In this document: positions 1 to 7,762 of the stretch, in pieces
Position numbering within the stretch: the first letter of the stretch is position 1
Layout of the letters: each line of letters starts with the position of its first letter
Assembly (NCBI GenBank): GCA_026129255.1
Contig: JAHCIJ010000001.1
Location: 186,001-250,000 of the forward strand
DNA length: 64,000 bases
DNA from: Anaerolineales bacterium
GTDB taxonomy: Bacteria > Chloroflexota > Anaerolineae > Anaerolineales > UBA11579
Reading direction: 5' to 3'
The notes under the pieces: generated by a model
What the model was told of the DNA's origin: nothing
What the model saw: only the letters and a program-made list of their open reading frames with translations
The model's database searches: none
Made by a program: the position numbers and the translations under genes

Positions 1-1366
1 ACTGGCAACCCGGATCGAGATCAGGCAGCCAGGGGCGGTCGGGGTGCTCGATCGAATTCGTAAACTCATGCGCTGGCATATACGGCCGGTACAGAATTAA
101 CCAGCAGGCCTCCCGGCAGCCCGGCTCTGCGGCCTGGGGCTGCATCCCATAGTAAAACAACGGAGCAAGGTCAGGAGTGAGCAGCTTGGGCTCATCCTGT
201 TCTTTCAGGTAAGCCACCAGGCTCCGCCAGTCTTCTTTTATATAGTGTGTCTGCGTGTGCACGCTGGAGCCGATCCACAAGCCCAGCGGCAGCGAAAACA
301 CGAACAGCCACACGGCCAGTTGGCGAGAGGTATTGGGAGCCAGCCTGGCTTTGACCCATTGCCATAAGAAACCTGCGCCCCCGGCAACGATGAACAGTAA
401 GAAGGGCAACAGAACAATAAAGTAACGATCCATGTACAGCGGTTTGCGCAGCGAGACGACTATCATCACTAACGTGGGCGCCATCACGGCCAGCACAAAC
501 ACTGCCAGCAGCTCCCTGCGTTGTTTGGCAAACACCAAGGCGGCCAGGGTAAATGTGGCCAGCACCGTGCCCATAGCTAAAGATTGCCAACTGGTTTGGC
601 CGCCAAAGCCACTGAGCAGATTCCACAGCGTGAGCAATGGGTCCTTCAAACTAGGCAGATCGATCCAGCCGTTGCCGAGCATCGGCTCCTCGAGTGCATA
701 GAACCAGGCCACCCGCAACAGCAGCGGCACGATCGCCACCACAGTAAGTATTGTCCAGCCGCGGAAGAAGGCGGGCTCGCTGCGCAGTTGCCGGGCAGCA
801 GAGAGCACCAGCAAGGCGGCCACGAAAAAGAAATAGTAGTGGCTCAGCAAACCAGCGACTAGCACCAAGCCAGCCGCCAGCCAGTGCCAGGTGCGCCGCT
901 GGCGGCGCATGTGCAGGTGCAACGCCAGCAACAGCGCGGCCAGGCTGCTGGTGACCCCGTAGGTCTTGGCGTCCTGGGCGAAGAACACCAGCATCGGGTG
1001 CACGGCCCAGGCCCAGGCGGCCACCCAGCCGCCGGGCCGCCCGCCCGCTTCACGGCCGATCTTCCACGCAGCCGGTACCGCCAGCACCCCGAAAGCAGCT
1101 GAGACGAAGCGCAGCCAAAACTCGCTGGCCCCGAAGATATCGATCACTGGTTTGATGAGCAGGTATGAAGTAGGCAGGTTGGGGCTATTGCGCAGCATCT
1201 CCGGCACTGTGTCCCAGGGGACAATTACCCGCAGCCAGGTCATACTTTCGTCGTGCCACAGACTCTGCTCCCCCAGAGCGTAGAAGCGCAGCCCAGCCGC
1301 CAGGAGCACCAGCAACCCGAGTGCGACCCAGGTTGGCACGCGTCTGGGTTGGCTGGCGCCTGGCAT
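1..1366 (-). CDS. Membrane glycosyltransferase, GT39/PMT-like (3' end cut by window edge)
   Basis: The frame reads from an ATG at 1366 leftwards off the window edge, giving about 455 residues with no stop. It begins with a hydrophobic segment (about residues 12-30) and then carries EQSLWHDE at residues 33-40, the acidic loop-1 motif typical of GT-C enzymes of the PMT/ArnT type that use polyprenyl-phosphate sugars. Many hydrophobic segments follow, ending in a soluble C-terminal part around a segment reading KEDWRSLVAYL. The start lies one base beyond the stop of the upstream gene at 1368, so the two are probably translationally coupled. The likely role is transfer of a sugar to a lipid or protein on the outer face of the membrane; the substrate is unknown. 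The family assignment is good, the precise function is not. Confidence 0.8.
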   Translation of the reverse strand, partial: MPGASQPRRVPTWVALGLLVLLAAGLRFYALGEQSLWHDESMTWLRVIVPWDTVPEMLRNSPNLPTSYLLIKPVIDIFGASEFWLRFVSAAFGVLAVPAAWKIGREAGGRPGGWVAAWAWAVHPMLVFFAQDAKTYGVTSSLAALLLALHLHMRRQRRTWHWLAAGLVLVAGLLSHYYFFFVAALLVLSAARQLRSEPAFFRGWTILTVVAIVPLLLRVAWFYALEEPMLGNGWIDLPSLKDPLLTLWNLLSGFGGQTSWQSLAMGTVLATFTLAALVFAKQRRELLAVFVLAVMAPTLVMIVVSLRKPLYMDRYFIVLLPFLLFIVAGGAGFLWQWVKARLAPNTSRQLAVWLFVFSLPLGLWIGSSVHTQTHYIKEDWRSLVAYLKEQDEPKLLTPDLAPLFYYGMQPQAAEPGCREACWLILYRPYMPAHEFTNSIEHPDRPWLPDLDPGCQ

Positions 1367-1367
1367 G

Positions 1368-2222
1368 CTAGGCGCCCACCAGGGCGCGGTAGATCACCGC
1401 GGCCCACCAGCTCACGAACACCAGCACAGCTTGCCAATCCTTGAGGAAGGACAGGCCAGCCAACCACGGCCCCGCCAGGCTGGAAATCGCCGCATAGGGA
1501 AACAGGAACGGCGATGCCGAAAAGAAAAAGCGCGTGTCTTTGCGCTCCAGCCCCATGGCAAGCAGCGCGATCCCCAACGGCACTTGAAACGGCCACAGGC
1601 CCAGCCATAGATTGTGGGTCATGAACTGGAACGGCCGGGGCTGCGCCAGCAGTTCCAGCGGCCAAGGGCCAAACAGCAGCAAGCTGGCCAGCACCACCAC
1701 GCTGAACAGGATCGCGGCGTGCAACCACTGGCGGCGCGGTACGCCCAGCGCCAGACCCAGGGCGACCTGCGGCTTGGTGAGCGCCACCAGCGGCCACCAC
1801 TGGGCGGGCAGCAACGCGCCCGCTAGAATGAGTACATCAACCTGTCCGTGGATCAGGGTATAGATCACGGGCGGCGAGAGCAGGAAAAGTACCAGCTTCA
1901 ACTTTCCACTGGCGTAGCGGTGGATCAACCCTGTGGCGGCCAGCAGCGTAAGCCCAGCCAGCACGCCCCAGCCCCAGCGCAAGGGCAAATAGCTCAGTGG
2001 GATGAATAGCGCCGCCAGCCAGGGTGGATTGGAGTAATAGTCCCGCGTTTCCATTACCGGCGAGCCGTAAAGCGCGATTCCGGTCGCTATTCGCTGGGCT
2101 GCGCCCTGATACATCCCCCAGTCATCGCCCCCGGGCATTGGAAGCAAGGCAAAGACCGCCCCGAAGACCAGACAGATCAGCAGCACGGGCGCGATCGAGC
2201 GCAGGAATTGTGAGCGTTGCAT
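1368..2222 (-). CDS. GT87-like multi-pass membrane glycosyltransferase
   Basis: A 284-residue, very hydrophobic protein with about eight membrane segments. Near residue 60 it has DYYSNPPW and then a short loop before the next helices, which resembles the GT87/DUF2029 mannosyltransferase group; ALTKPQ near the middle is also seen in that group. It is shorter than most GT87 enzymes (about 400 residues), so it may be a reduced version. It is the first gene of a two-gene unit with the PMT-like gene at 1-1366. A TATAAT on the minus strand lies only 8 bases before the ATG and there is no Shine-Dalgarno sequence, so the transcript may be leaderless. The substrate cannot be read from the sequence. 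Confidence 0.7.
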   Translation of the reverse strand: MQRSQFLRSIAPVLLICLVFGAVFALLPMPGGDDWGMYQGAAQRIATGIALYGSPVMETRDYYSNPPWLAALFIPLSYLPLRWGWGVLAGLTLLAATGLIHRYASGKLKLVLFLLSPPVIYTLIHGQVDVLILAGALLPAQWWPLVALTKPQVALGLALGVPRRQWLHAAILFSVVVLASLLLFGPWPLELLAQPRPFQFMTHNLWLGLWPFQVPLGIALLAMGLERKDTRFFFSASPFLFPYAAISSLAGPWLAGLSFLKDWQAVLVFVSWWAAVIYRALVGA

Positions 2223-2230
2223 GCGTAGCG

Positions 2231-2236
2231 ATTATA
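2231..2236 (-). promoter_or_regulatory. Minus-strand -10 box (TATAAT), possible leaderless promoter
   Basis: A perfect TATAAT on the minus strand ends 8 bases before the ATG at 2222. That puts the expected transcription start on or next to the start codon. No good -35 box was found. Confidence 0.5.
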
Positions 2237-2273
2237 AGGCTGGTACTATCTCACAGCCATCGGCGGAGGAGAC

Positions 2274-2708
2274 ATGCCCGATCTTATTCGTTCACGTTTG
2301 ACCCAAACTCTGGGGCTTACCAATGCACTGGCCGCGCAGCTCACCAGCGAGCAGCTCAAGCGCCACAACGGCGCCGCGCCGTCCAATAGCATCGGCGCGC
2401 AGTTTTGGTGCGTGGTCGGTGCCCGCGAGAGCTATGCACGCGCCTTCGAGGCTGGCGCGTGGCAGGGCTTTGCGTGCAGCCTCAAGGAGCCTGAAGTGCC
2501 CGCCAGCCTGCAAGCCGCTCTGGCCGCGTCGCAAGCGGCGGTACTCGCCGCCCTGGATGCCGCCAGCCAACCGTGGGACGAAGCCCGCCAGCACACCCTC
2601 TACGACCTGCTGGAGCACGAGGCCCAGCATCAGGGCCAGCTTATCCGCTACTTTTACGCCAATAGCATCCCCTTCCCGCCAGATTTCGCCAAGCGCTACG
2701 CGCTCTAA
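2274..2708 (+). CDS. DinB-family protein
   Basis: A 144-residue four-helix-bundle protein of the DinB/YfiT type. The C-terminal helix carries EHEAQHQGQLIRY (about residues 118-130), which supplies the family's H-x3-H metal-binding pair. The first metal-binding His expected in the second helix is not obvious (the region reads SIGAQFWCVVGAR), so metal binding may be altered. Members include metal-dependent thiol transferases and hydrolases, but most have no known substrate. A GGAGGAG ribosome-binding site precedes the ATG. The gene is convergent with the methionine aminopeptidase gene, and a REP-like palindromic repeat lies between them. Confidence 0.75.
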   Translation: MPDLIRSRLTQTLGLTNALAAQLTSEQLKRHNGAAPSNSIGAQFWCVVGARESYARAFEAGAWQGFACSLKEPEVPASLQAALAASQAAVLAALDAASQPWDEARQHTLYDLLEHEAQHQGQLIRYFYANSIPFPPDFAKRYAL

Positions 2709-2713
2709 TTGTT

Positions 2714-2775
2714 GTCATTGCGAGGAATGCCAAACAGGGCATGTTCACGCCCTGTTTGGCTGACGAAGCAATCTC
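2714..2775. repeat. REP-like palindromic repeat (GTCATTGCGAGG ... CGAAGCAATCT)
   Basis: The unit opens with GTCATTGCGAGGA and closes with GACGAAGCAATCTC. Between them is a perfect 12-base inverted repeat, GCCAAACAGGGC and its complement, with an 8-base loop. It sits between convergent genes and could also serve as a terminator. Related units occur at 39638-39732, 55918-55990 and 56428-56469. Confidence 0.8.
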
Positions 2776-2805
2776 CGATCTGTTTGCAGGGGACCTGAGT
2801 TTTTC

Positions 2806-3549
2806 TCAACTAGTCACAATAATCGGCTTGCCCTTGGTGATCACGATGGTGTGCTCAAACTGGGCGGCGATGGCACGGTCGCGTGTGCGCAGAGACCAGC
2901 CGTCGCGCTCTTCGGCAATGCGACCAGACCCCGGCGTAAGGAAGGGCTCGAGCGCCAGCACCAACCCTTCGTCCAGGTGGCGCTCATCGCGCGGGTTGTA
3001 CACGTTCACCACATCGCTCGGGTACTCGTGCAGCTTGCGGCCGATGCCGTGGCTGGCCAGCTCCACGATCGTGTTGTAACCGCGCCGGTTGGCTTCGCTC
3101 TGCATCGTGCGGCCCAGATCGCTGATCAAGTTACCCGCCTTGGCGACGCTCAGTGTCTTTTTCAAGGTTGCCTGGGTGGCGTCGAGCAGAGCGCTGACCT
3201 CTTTACTGGCTTTGCCAATGCAGAGCGAAGCGCCTGTGTCGGCAAAGAAGCCGCCCTTTTCTGCGGAAACGTCAATATGGATCAGGTCGCCCGCCGCCAG
3301 CACATGCTCGCCGGGGATGCCGTGGGCGATCACCGGCGACACGCTGATGCAGGTAGCCCCGGGGAACTGGTACATGGCCTGTGGGGCTGACTGCGCCCCC
3401 TGGCTCTCCAGGTACTTGCGGCCTAACTCGTCCAGCTCTTGCGTGGTCATGCCAGGCGTGGCGGCGGCCATCATCTTGCGCAGGGTGGCGGCGCAGATCG
3501 TGCCGATGGCGCGCAGGCCTTGCAATTCTGTATCGTTCTCTACGATCAT
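2806..3549 (-). CDS. map: Methionine aminopeptidase, type I
   Basis: A 247-residue pita-bread-fold metallopeptidase that removes the initiator methionine from new proteins. All expected catalytic and metal ligands are present: His76 (AHGIP), Asp93 and Asp104 (IDVSAEKGGFFADTG), His167 (SHGIGRKLHEYP), Glu201 (ALEPF) and Glu232 (QFEHT). The length fits a type Ia enzyme without an N-terminal extension. It is not in the common ribosomal-protein / adk / map cluster but stands alone, divergent from the DUF35 gene. A minus-strand TATAAT ends 9 bases before the ATG and there is no Shine-Dalgarno sequence, so the mRNA may be leaderless. Confidence 0.93.
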   Translation of the reverse strand: MIVENDTELQGLRAIGTICAATLRKMMAAATPGMTTQELDELGRKYLESQGAQSAPQAMYQFPGATCISVSPVIAHGIPGEHVLAAGDLIHIDVSAEKGGFFADTGASLCIGKASKEVSALLDATQATLKKTLSVAKAGNLISDLGRTMQSEANRRGYNTIVELASHGIGRKLHEYPSDVVNVYNPRDERHLDEGLVLALEPFLTPGSGRIAEERDGWSLRTRDRAIAAQFEHTIVITKGKPIIVTS

Positions 3550-3558
3550 AGCTGCCCG

Positions 3559-3564
3559 ATTATA
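3559..3564 (-). promoter_or_regulatory. Minus-strand -10 box (TATAAT) for map
   Basis: A perfect TATAAT lies 9 bases upstream of the map ATG. The -35 position falls inside the palindrome at 3579-3608 and has no clear consensus. Confidence 0.45.
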
Positions 3565-3578
3565 GGGGATTAGGTGCC

Positions 3579-3608
3579 GGCTGGCACGCTTGTAAAAGCG
3601 TGCCAGCC
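3579..3608. repeat. Perfect 12-base inverted repeat in a divergent intergenic region
   Basis: GGCTGGCACGCT at 3579-3590 is exactly complementary to 3597-3608, with a 6-base loop. There is no T-run. It overlaps the expected -35 region of map, so it could be an operator or a repeat unit rather than a terminator. Confidence 0.6.
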
Positions 3609-3677
3609 AGCAACAGCAACCTGATAGGTTCTGAGAGTCTTGCGCGGCTACATTAAGCTCAACAGGAGAACAAAAAG

Positions 3678-4079
3678 ATGGATATCCCGCGCCATTGGAG
3701 ACTTAAGAAACAACGCTACTCGCTCACTGGTGAGGTCTGCACGCATTGCGATGCCAAGCTGTTCCCGCCGCGTGACATTTGCCCGGAGTGCGGCGAGGAA
3801 GCCAAGACCCTGTTCCAGTTCAGCGGCAAGGGCGAAGTCTACTCCTACACCACCGTCTACGACGCCCCTGAGGGCTACGCCGAGCAGGCGCCCTACACCT
3901 TGGCGATGGTCAAGCTGGAGGAAGGCCCCCTGGTCACCGCCCAGCTCACCGACCTCGGCGAGCAGCAGCCCGCTATCGGCATGCCGGTGGAGATGGTCAC
4001 TCGCCTGCTGCGCTCCGCTACCGATGAGCGCGGCATGCTGATCTACGGCTACAAGTTCCGCCCGGCTGTGGCCAGCTAG
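3678..4079 (+). CDS. Zn-ribbon/OB-fold protein (DUF35 family)
   Basis: A 133-residue protein with an N-terminal rubredoxin-like zinc ribbon (CTHC then CPECG, about residues 20-40) followed by an OB-fold. This is the DUF35 arrangement, known as the acyl-CoA-binding partner of thiolase and HMG-CoA synthase complexes. The start at 3678 is preceded by AACAGGAG. DUF35 genes normally sit beside a thiolase gene; none is present here. Instead it heads a plus-strand run with a VOC protein, PaiB and a kinase. A role in acyl-CoA binding is inferred from the family only. Confidence 0.8.
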   Translation: MDIPRHWRLKKQRYSLTGEVCTHCDAKLFPPRDICPECGEEAKTLFQFSGKGEVYSYTTVYDAPEGYAEQAPYTLAMVKLEEGPLVTAQLTDLGEQQPAIGMPVEMVTRLLRSATDERGMLIYGYKFRPAVAS

Positions 4080-4093
4080 CCCCATTCACCTAC

Positions 4094-4465
4094 ATGGCTT
4101 CAACCGTCCGCGTTGGCTCGATCGTGTTGCGCGTGGATGATCTGGCGCGTATGGAAGCCTTCTGGAGTGCTGCGTTGGACTATGCGCCCCGTGAAGGCTC
4201 GCGTAGCCATGATTTCATCGTACTCCACCCTCGCAATGGTTCTGGCCCCAACATTTCGCTAGACCAGCATCCCTCTGTCTATAATCTGCCGCCACGCATC
4301 CACTTGGATTTGTACACTGGAGATCAGGCTGCCGAGGTCGCTCGCCTGAAAGCACTGGGCGCAACCGAGGTGCATTGGAATAAACGACCAGCGGATGCCG
4401 ATTACATCATCATGCAGGATCCAGAAGGCAACCGCTTCTGCGTAGTGGATACTAGCCAGCGATAG
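4094..4465 (+). CDS. VOC-family (glyoxalase/bleomycin-resistance-like) protein
   Basis: A 123-residue single VOC unit with two beta-alpha-beta-beta-beta modules: VGSIVLRVDDLARMEAFWSAAL at the start and the closing QDPEGNRFCVV module. It lacks the usual first-strand His, so metal binding is uncertain. This sub-group is mostly uncharacterised (glyoxalase-like domain). It follows the DUF35 gene by 14 bases without a clear ribosome-binding site and is probably co-transcribed with it. Confidence 0.75.
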   Translation: MASTVRVGSIVLRVDDLARMEAFWSAALDYAPREGSRSHDFIVLHPRNGSGPNISLDQHPSVYNLPPRIHLDLYTGDQAAEVARLKALGATEVHWNKRPADADYIIMQDPEGNRFCVVDTSQR

Positions 4466-4506
4466 ACCAGCGTTGTAGTCAGTTAAAATCCTGCCTGGCC
4501 CTCACT

Positions 4507-5124
4507 ATGTATATTCCCCGACTGTACCGCCAGGAAGACCGCACCGAGATCCTGGCCTTTCTGCACCAGAACAGCTTCCCCGTACTGGTTTCGTATGACG
4601 GCGAGAGGCCGGTGGCAACCCACCTGCCGGTGGAGGTCGTCGAAGGGCCGGGCGAACAGATCACCCTCTTTGGCCATATGGCACGTGCCAACAAGCAGTG
4701 GCAAACCTTCGGTGACAATGAGGTGCTGCTCATCTTTCAAGGGGCGCATACCTACATCTCACCGCGTTGGTACAACCACGTTAATGTGCCCACATGGAAT
4801 TACATGGTCGTGCAGGTCTACGGCCGCGTGCGCCCTCTGGAAGGGCAGGCGCTGTACGACTTGCTCAACCGTCTGGTAGCGCGCTACGAAGCCGCTGCGG
4901 AATACAGCCTGGAGGAGTTGCCGCAGGAGTATGTGCAGAGTCACATACAGGCCGTCTACGGCTTCGCGGTTGAAGTCACGCGCATCGACGCGGCCTACAA
5001 GCTCAGCCAGAACCGCGATGACGAAGACCATGCCAGCATTGTTCGAGAATTGGAACAGCGCAAAGACCAAGATTCGCAGCGGGTAGCCGCTGCCATGCGC
5101 CGCCAGCGCAAACCCAGTGAATAG
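4507..5124 (+). CDS. PaiB-like FMN-binding regulator
   Basis: A 205-residue protein that begins MYIPRLYRQEDRTEILAFL, the typical N-terminus of the PaiB/FMN-binding negative transcriptional regulator family. HTYISPRWY and VPTWNY (about residues 78-98) are further family hallmarks. The fold is a split-barrel flavin-binding domain. In Bacillus PaiB affects protease and sporulation genes, but most homologues have no proven DNA-binding role. It stops 6 bases before the next gene, which argues for an operon. TAAAAT at 4484-4489 could give it its own promoter, but this is weak. Confidence 0.85.
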   Translation: MYIPRLYRQEDRTEILAFLHQNSFPVLVSYDGERPVATHLPVEVVEGPGEQITLFGHMARANKQWQTFGDNEVLLIFQGAHTYISPRWYNHVNVPTWNYMVVQVYGRVRPLEGQALYDLLNRLVARYEAAAEYSLEELPQEYVQSHIQAVYGFAVEVTRIDAAYKLSQNRDDEDHASIVRELEQRKDQDSQRVAAAMRRQRKPSE

Positions 5125-5130
5125 GTATCC

Positions 5131-6135
5131 ATGGAACAATTCATCAAAGACCGCTTCAACGATGCCATTTTGCACGAGGCTGCCCAGCGCTACGGCGTTG
5201 CCGGGGCAGCGGTCACGATGCTGGATAGCTTCGAGAGCTTTATCTTCGAGTTCAGCCGCGAGGGTACAGACTACATCTTGCGCATCGGCCACAGCCACCG
5301 CCGCAACCAGACCCTGATCGAGGGCGAGACCGAGTGGATCAATTACCTGGTGGCGGGCGGCGTCTCGGCTACGCAGGCCATCTATTCGTTGAATAACAAG
5401 CTGGTGGAACCGATTGCTGACGGCCACGGCGGCCAGTTCCTGGCGGTGGCCTTCGTCAAGGCCGCCGGCGGCCCGCCGCGCGGCCGCTGGACGCCGGAGC
5501 TGTACGAGACCTACGGCGAGACCATCGGCCGCATGCACACGCTCACCAAGGCTTATACCGGGCCACATAAGCGCCCCGAGTGGGATGACCCGGTGTTCGA
5601 GTTCGTGAACAGCTTTCTGCCGGAGGGTGAGAGTGCCATCAAGCAGGCCTATCGGCAGGTGTGTGACTATGTGCGCACGCTACCCAAGGACAGCCAGTCC
5701 TATGGCCTGACCCATCAGGATGCGCATGGCAGCAATCTGTTCGTGGATGATGCCGGGCGCATTACCCTGTTCGACTTCGATGATTGCGGCTACAACTGGC
5801 TGGTGAACGACATTGCCATGGTGCTGTTCTACATGGCCAGCACACAGGAAGACAAGGCTGCCTTCACCGCCGAGTTCATGCCGCACTTCCTGCGCGGCTA
5901 TACGCGTGTCTGCACGCTGCAGCCCCAGTGGCTGCTAGAGATCCCGCACTTCATGAAGATCCGTGAGATCGAGCTGTATGCTGTGATCCACCGCGATTTT
6001 GATGTTGATAATATCGATGATGGCTGGATCGCCAACTTCATGCGCGGTCGCAAAGAGCGCATTGAGACCGGCCAGCCGTATATTGAGCTTGACTTCAGCA
6101 CTCTGGAGCCGTTGCTCAACTCTCCAACTGTCTGA
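5131..6135 (+). CDS. Aminoglycoside phosphotransferase-family kinase (homoserine/choline kinase-like)
   Basis: A 334-residue protein with the APH kinase fold. The catalytic loop reads THQDAHGSNLFVDD and is followed by the metal-binding LFDFDDCGYNW (about residues 195-222). The N-terminal lobe has an IL-R-x-G strand. This sub-group is close to phosphotransferases of small alcohols or amino acids, such as homoserine or choline, rather than to antibiotic-resistance enzymes; the substrate cannot be told from the sequence. The gene starts 6 bases after PaiB and its 3' end overlaps the convergent sigma-factor gene by 20 bases. Confidence 0.8.
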   Translation: MEQFIKDRFNDAILHEAAQRYGVAGAAVTMLDSFESFIFEFSREGTDYILRIGHSHRRNQTLIEGETEWINYLVAGGVSATQAIYSLNNKLVEPIADGHGGQFLAVAFVKAAGGPPRGRWTPELYETYGETIGRMHTLTKAYTGPHKRPEWDDPVFEFVNSFLPEGESAIKQAYRQVCDYVRTLPKDSQSYGLTHQDAHGSNLFVDDAGRITLFDFDDCGYNWLVNDIAMVLFYMASTQEDKAAFTAEFMPHFLRGYTRVCTLQPQWLLEIPHFMKIREIELYAVIHRDFDVDNIDDGWIANFMRGRKERIETGQPYIELDFSTLEPLLNSPTV

Positions 6136-7366
6136 GCCGTTCCCGCAGGAACACGCGCTGCGGCTCTTGCTCTGTTAGCGCCAAGGCGCGTTGGTAGGCG
6201 GCTTGTGCTGCTTCACGCTCGCCCATGCGGCGCAGCAGGTCTGCCCTGGCGGCGTGCGCAAGCGCATATGCATGCAGCGCCTCCCCGGCCAATAGCCCAT
6301 CGACCAGTATCAAGCCCGCGGCCGGCCCGTCTCGCATGGCCACCGCCACGGCGCGGTTAAGCTCCACGACCGGGCTGGGCTGCACCTGCAGCAGAGCATC
6401 GTATAGCGCCACAATCTGGGCCCAGTCTGTTTGGGCGTAGGTGGCTGCCTTGGCGTGCTGCGCAGCAATCGCGGCCTGCAGCGCGTATGAGCCCGCTGGC
6501 TGCGCTGCCAGAGCGCGTCGGGCGTACTCCAAGCCCTCGCCTATCCACTGCGCGTCCCACTGGCTGCGGTTCTGCTCTTCCAGCAAGATGGGCTGGCCGT
6601 CAGGTTGGCTGCGCGCCGCCCGCCGCGAGTCTTGCAGCAACATCAGCGCCAGCAACCCGTGTACCTCCGGCTCTGGCAGCAGCTCGGCCAACAGCCGCCC
6701 CAGTCGTATGGCCTCGCCAGACAGGTCTGGGCGTGTGGCTGCCTCACCAGAGGAAGCAAAGTAGCCTTCATTGAAAATCAGGTAAACAACATTCAGCACC
6801 GCGTGCAGGCGGCTCGGCAGGTCCGCGCGGGCCGGTTCTTCGTATGGGATGCCAGCCGTACGTATTTTGGCTTTGGCGCGCACAATGCGTTGGGCCAGGG
6901 TGGGGGCTGGTAGTAGGAAGCCGCTAGCGATCGCTTCTGTCGTCAAGCCGCACACGGTGCGCAGCGTCAATGCCACCTGTGCTTCCAGGGACAGGGCCGG
7001 GTGGCAGCATGTGAACATCAGACGCAGGCGGTCATCCGGAATGTCAGCATCCTCTGCCCACGCTTCGCTGGGCATTGGTGTGCTGCTCAACTCGTGGGCC
7101 AGGCTGCCCAGCGCCGTATCGTGGCGGGCGCGCCGACGCAGAGCGTCGACGGCCTTGTTGCGTCCCACGCTCACCAGCCAAGCGCGCGGGTTGGCTGGGA
7201 TTCCCTGGTTGGGCCACTGCGCCAGCGCCGTGGCAAAGGCGTCTTGCAACGCCTCTTCGGCAAGGTCAAAATCGCCCAGCAGGCGCACCAGCGTGGCCAG
7301 CACGCGGCGGGATTCGTGTTCGTACACCGCCTGCACGGCAGCCTGGATCGGACTGGGGATGTTCAC
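6116..7366 (-). CDS. ECF sigma factor, ECF42-type, with C-terminal helical extension
   Basis: A 416-residue sigma factor, about twice the length of a normal ECF sigma. Region 2 (about residues 15-80) includes DFDLAEEALQDAFATAL and PRAWLVSVGRNKAVD. Region 4 (about 125-185) includes LRTVCGLTTEAIASGF and QRIVRAKAKIR. A long helical C-terminal part follows (GYLIFNEGYFASSG-like segment, then TPR-like repeats up to the end), which matches the SnoaL-lacking, TPR-tailed ECF42 group associated with DGPF proteins. It overlaps the upstream DGPF gene by 4 bases and so is translationally coupled. No anti-sigma factor gene is nearby; in this group the C-terminal extension is thought to control activity. 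Confidence 0.9.
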   Translation of the reverse strand: MNIPSPIQAAVQAVYEHESRRVLATLVRLLGDFDLAEEALQDAFATALAQWPNQGIPANPRAWLVSVGRNKAVDALRRRARHDTALGSLAHELSSTPMPSEAWAEDADIPDDRLRLMFTCCHPALSLEAQVALTLRTVCGLTTEAIASGFLLPAPTLAQRIVRAKAKIRTAGIPYEEPARADLPSRLHAVLNVVYLIFNEGYFASSGEAATRPDLSGEAIRLGRLLAELLPEPEVHGLLALMLLQDSRRAARSQPDGQPILLEEQNRSQWDAQWIGEGLEYARRALAAQPAGSYALQAAIAAQHAKAATYAQTDWAQIVALYDALLQVQPSPVVELNRAVAVAMRDGPAAGLILVDGLLAGEALHAYALAHAARADLLRRMGEREAAQAAYQRALALTEQEPQRVFLRERLRQLES

Positions 7367-7713
7367 TCCAAATGACGCACAGGGCGCACTTCGATTTTGC
7401 CGGTTCGGGCAGAAGGAATTTTGGAAGCCAACTCGATCGCCTTTTGCATGTCGGCTGCTTCTATCAGGAAGATCCCAGTCAACTCTTTGGTCTCAATGAA
7501 TGGGCCATCGGTGACCAGAGTTTTGCCTTCGCGTACTTTCACGCTTACAGCGTGCTCGCCCGGCTCCAACGCGTTTGATGCAATATAGTGCCCGTGGCGG
7601 TCCAACTCCTTGTCATAGGCAAGGTGCTCGTCAATCATTGCATTTTGCCCAGCTTGGGTGGTGGGGCTAAGGTCATTATCCTCGTGGAAGATCATGCACA
7701 AATATTGCATCAA
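7363..7713 (-). CDS. YCII-related DGPF-domain protein (second copy)
   Basis: A 116-residue ferredoxin-like alpha/beta protein. It has the DGPF signature in TDGPFIETKELTGIFLIEA (about residues 67-85), the mark of the YCII/DGPF family, and begins MQYLCMIFHEDN. These proteins are consistently encoded beside ECF42-type sigma factors; their biochemical role is not established. The start is preceded by AAGGAGC. It overlaps the sigma-factor start by 4 bases and is a paralogue of the gene at 8252-8599. Confidence 0.88.
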   Translation of the reverse strand: MMQYLCMIFHEDNDLSPTTQAGQNAMIDEHLAYDKELDRHGHYIASNALEPGEHAVSVKVREGKTLVTDGPFIETKELTGIFLIEAADMQKAIELASKIPSARTGKIEVRPVRHLE

Positions 7714-7762
7714 AGCTCCTTATGCTTCAAGCTTCTACAGAAATGACACTCGCCGCACAAAC

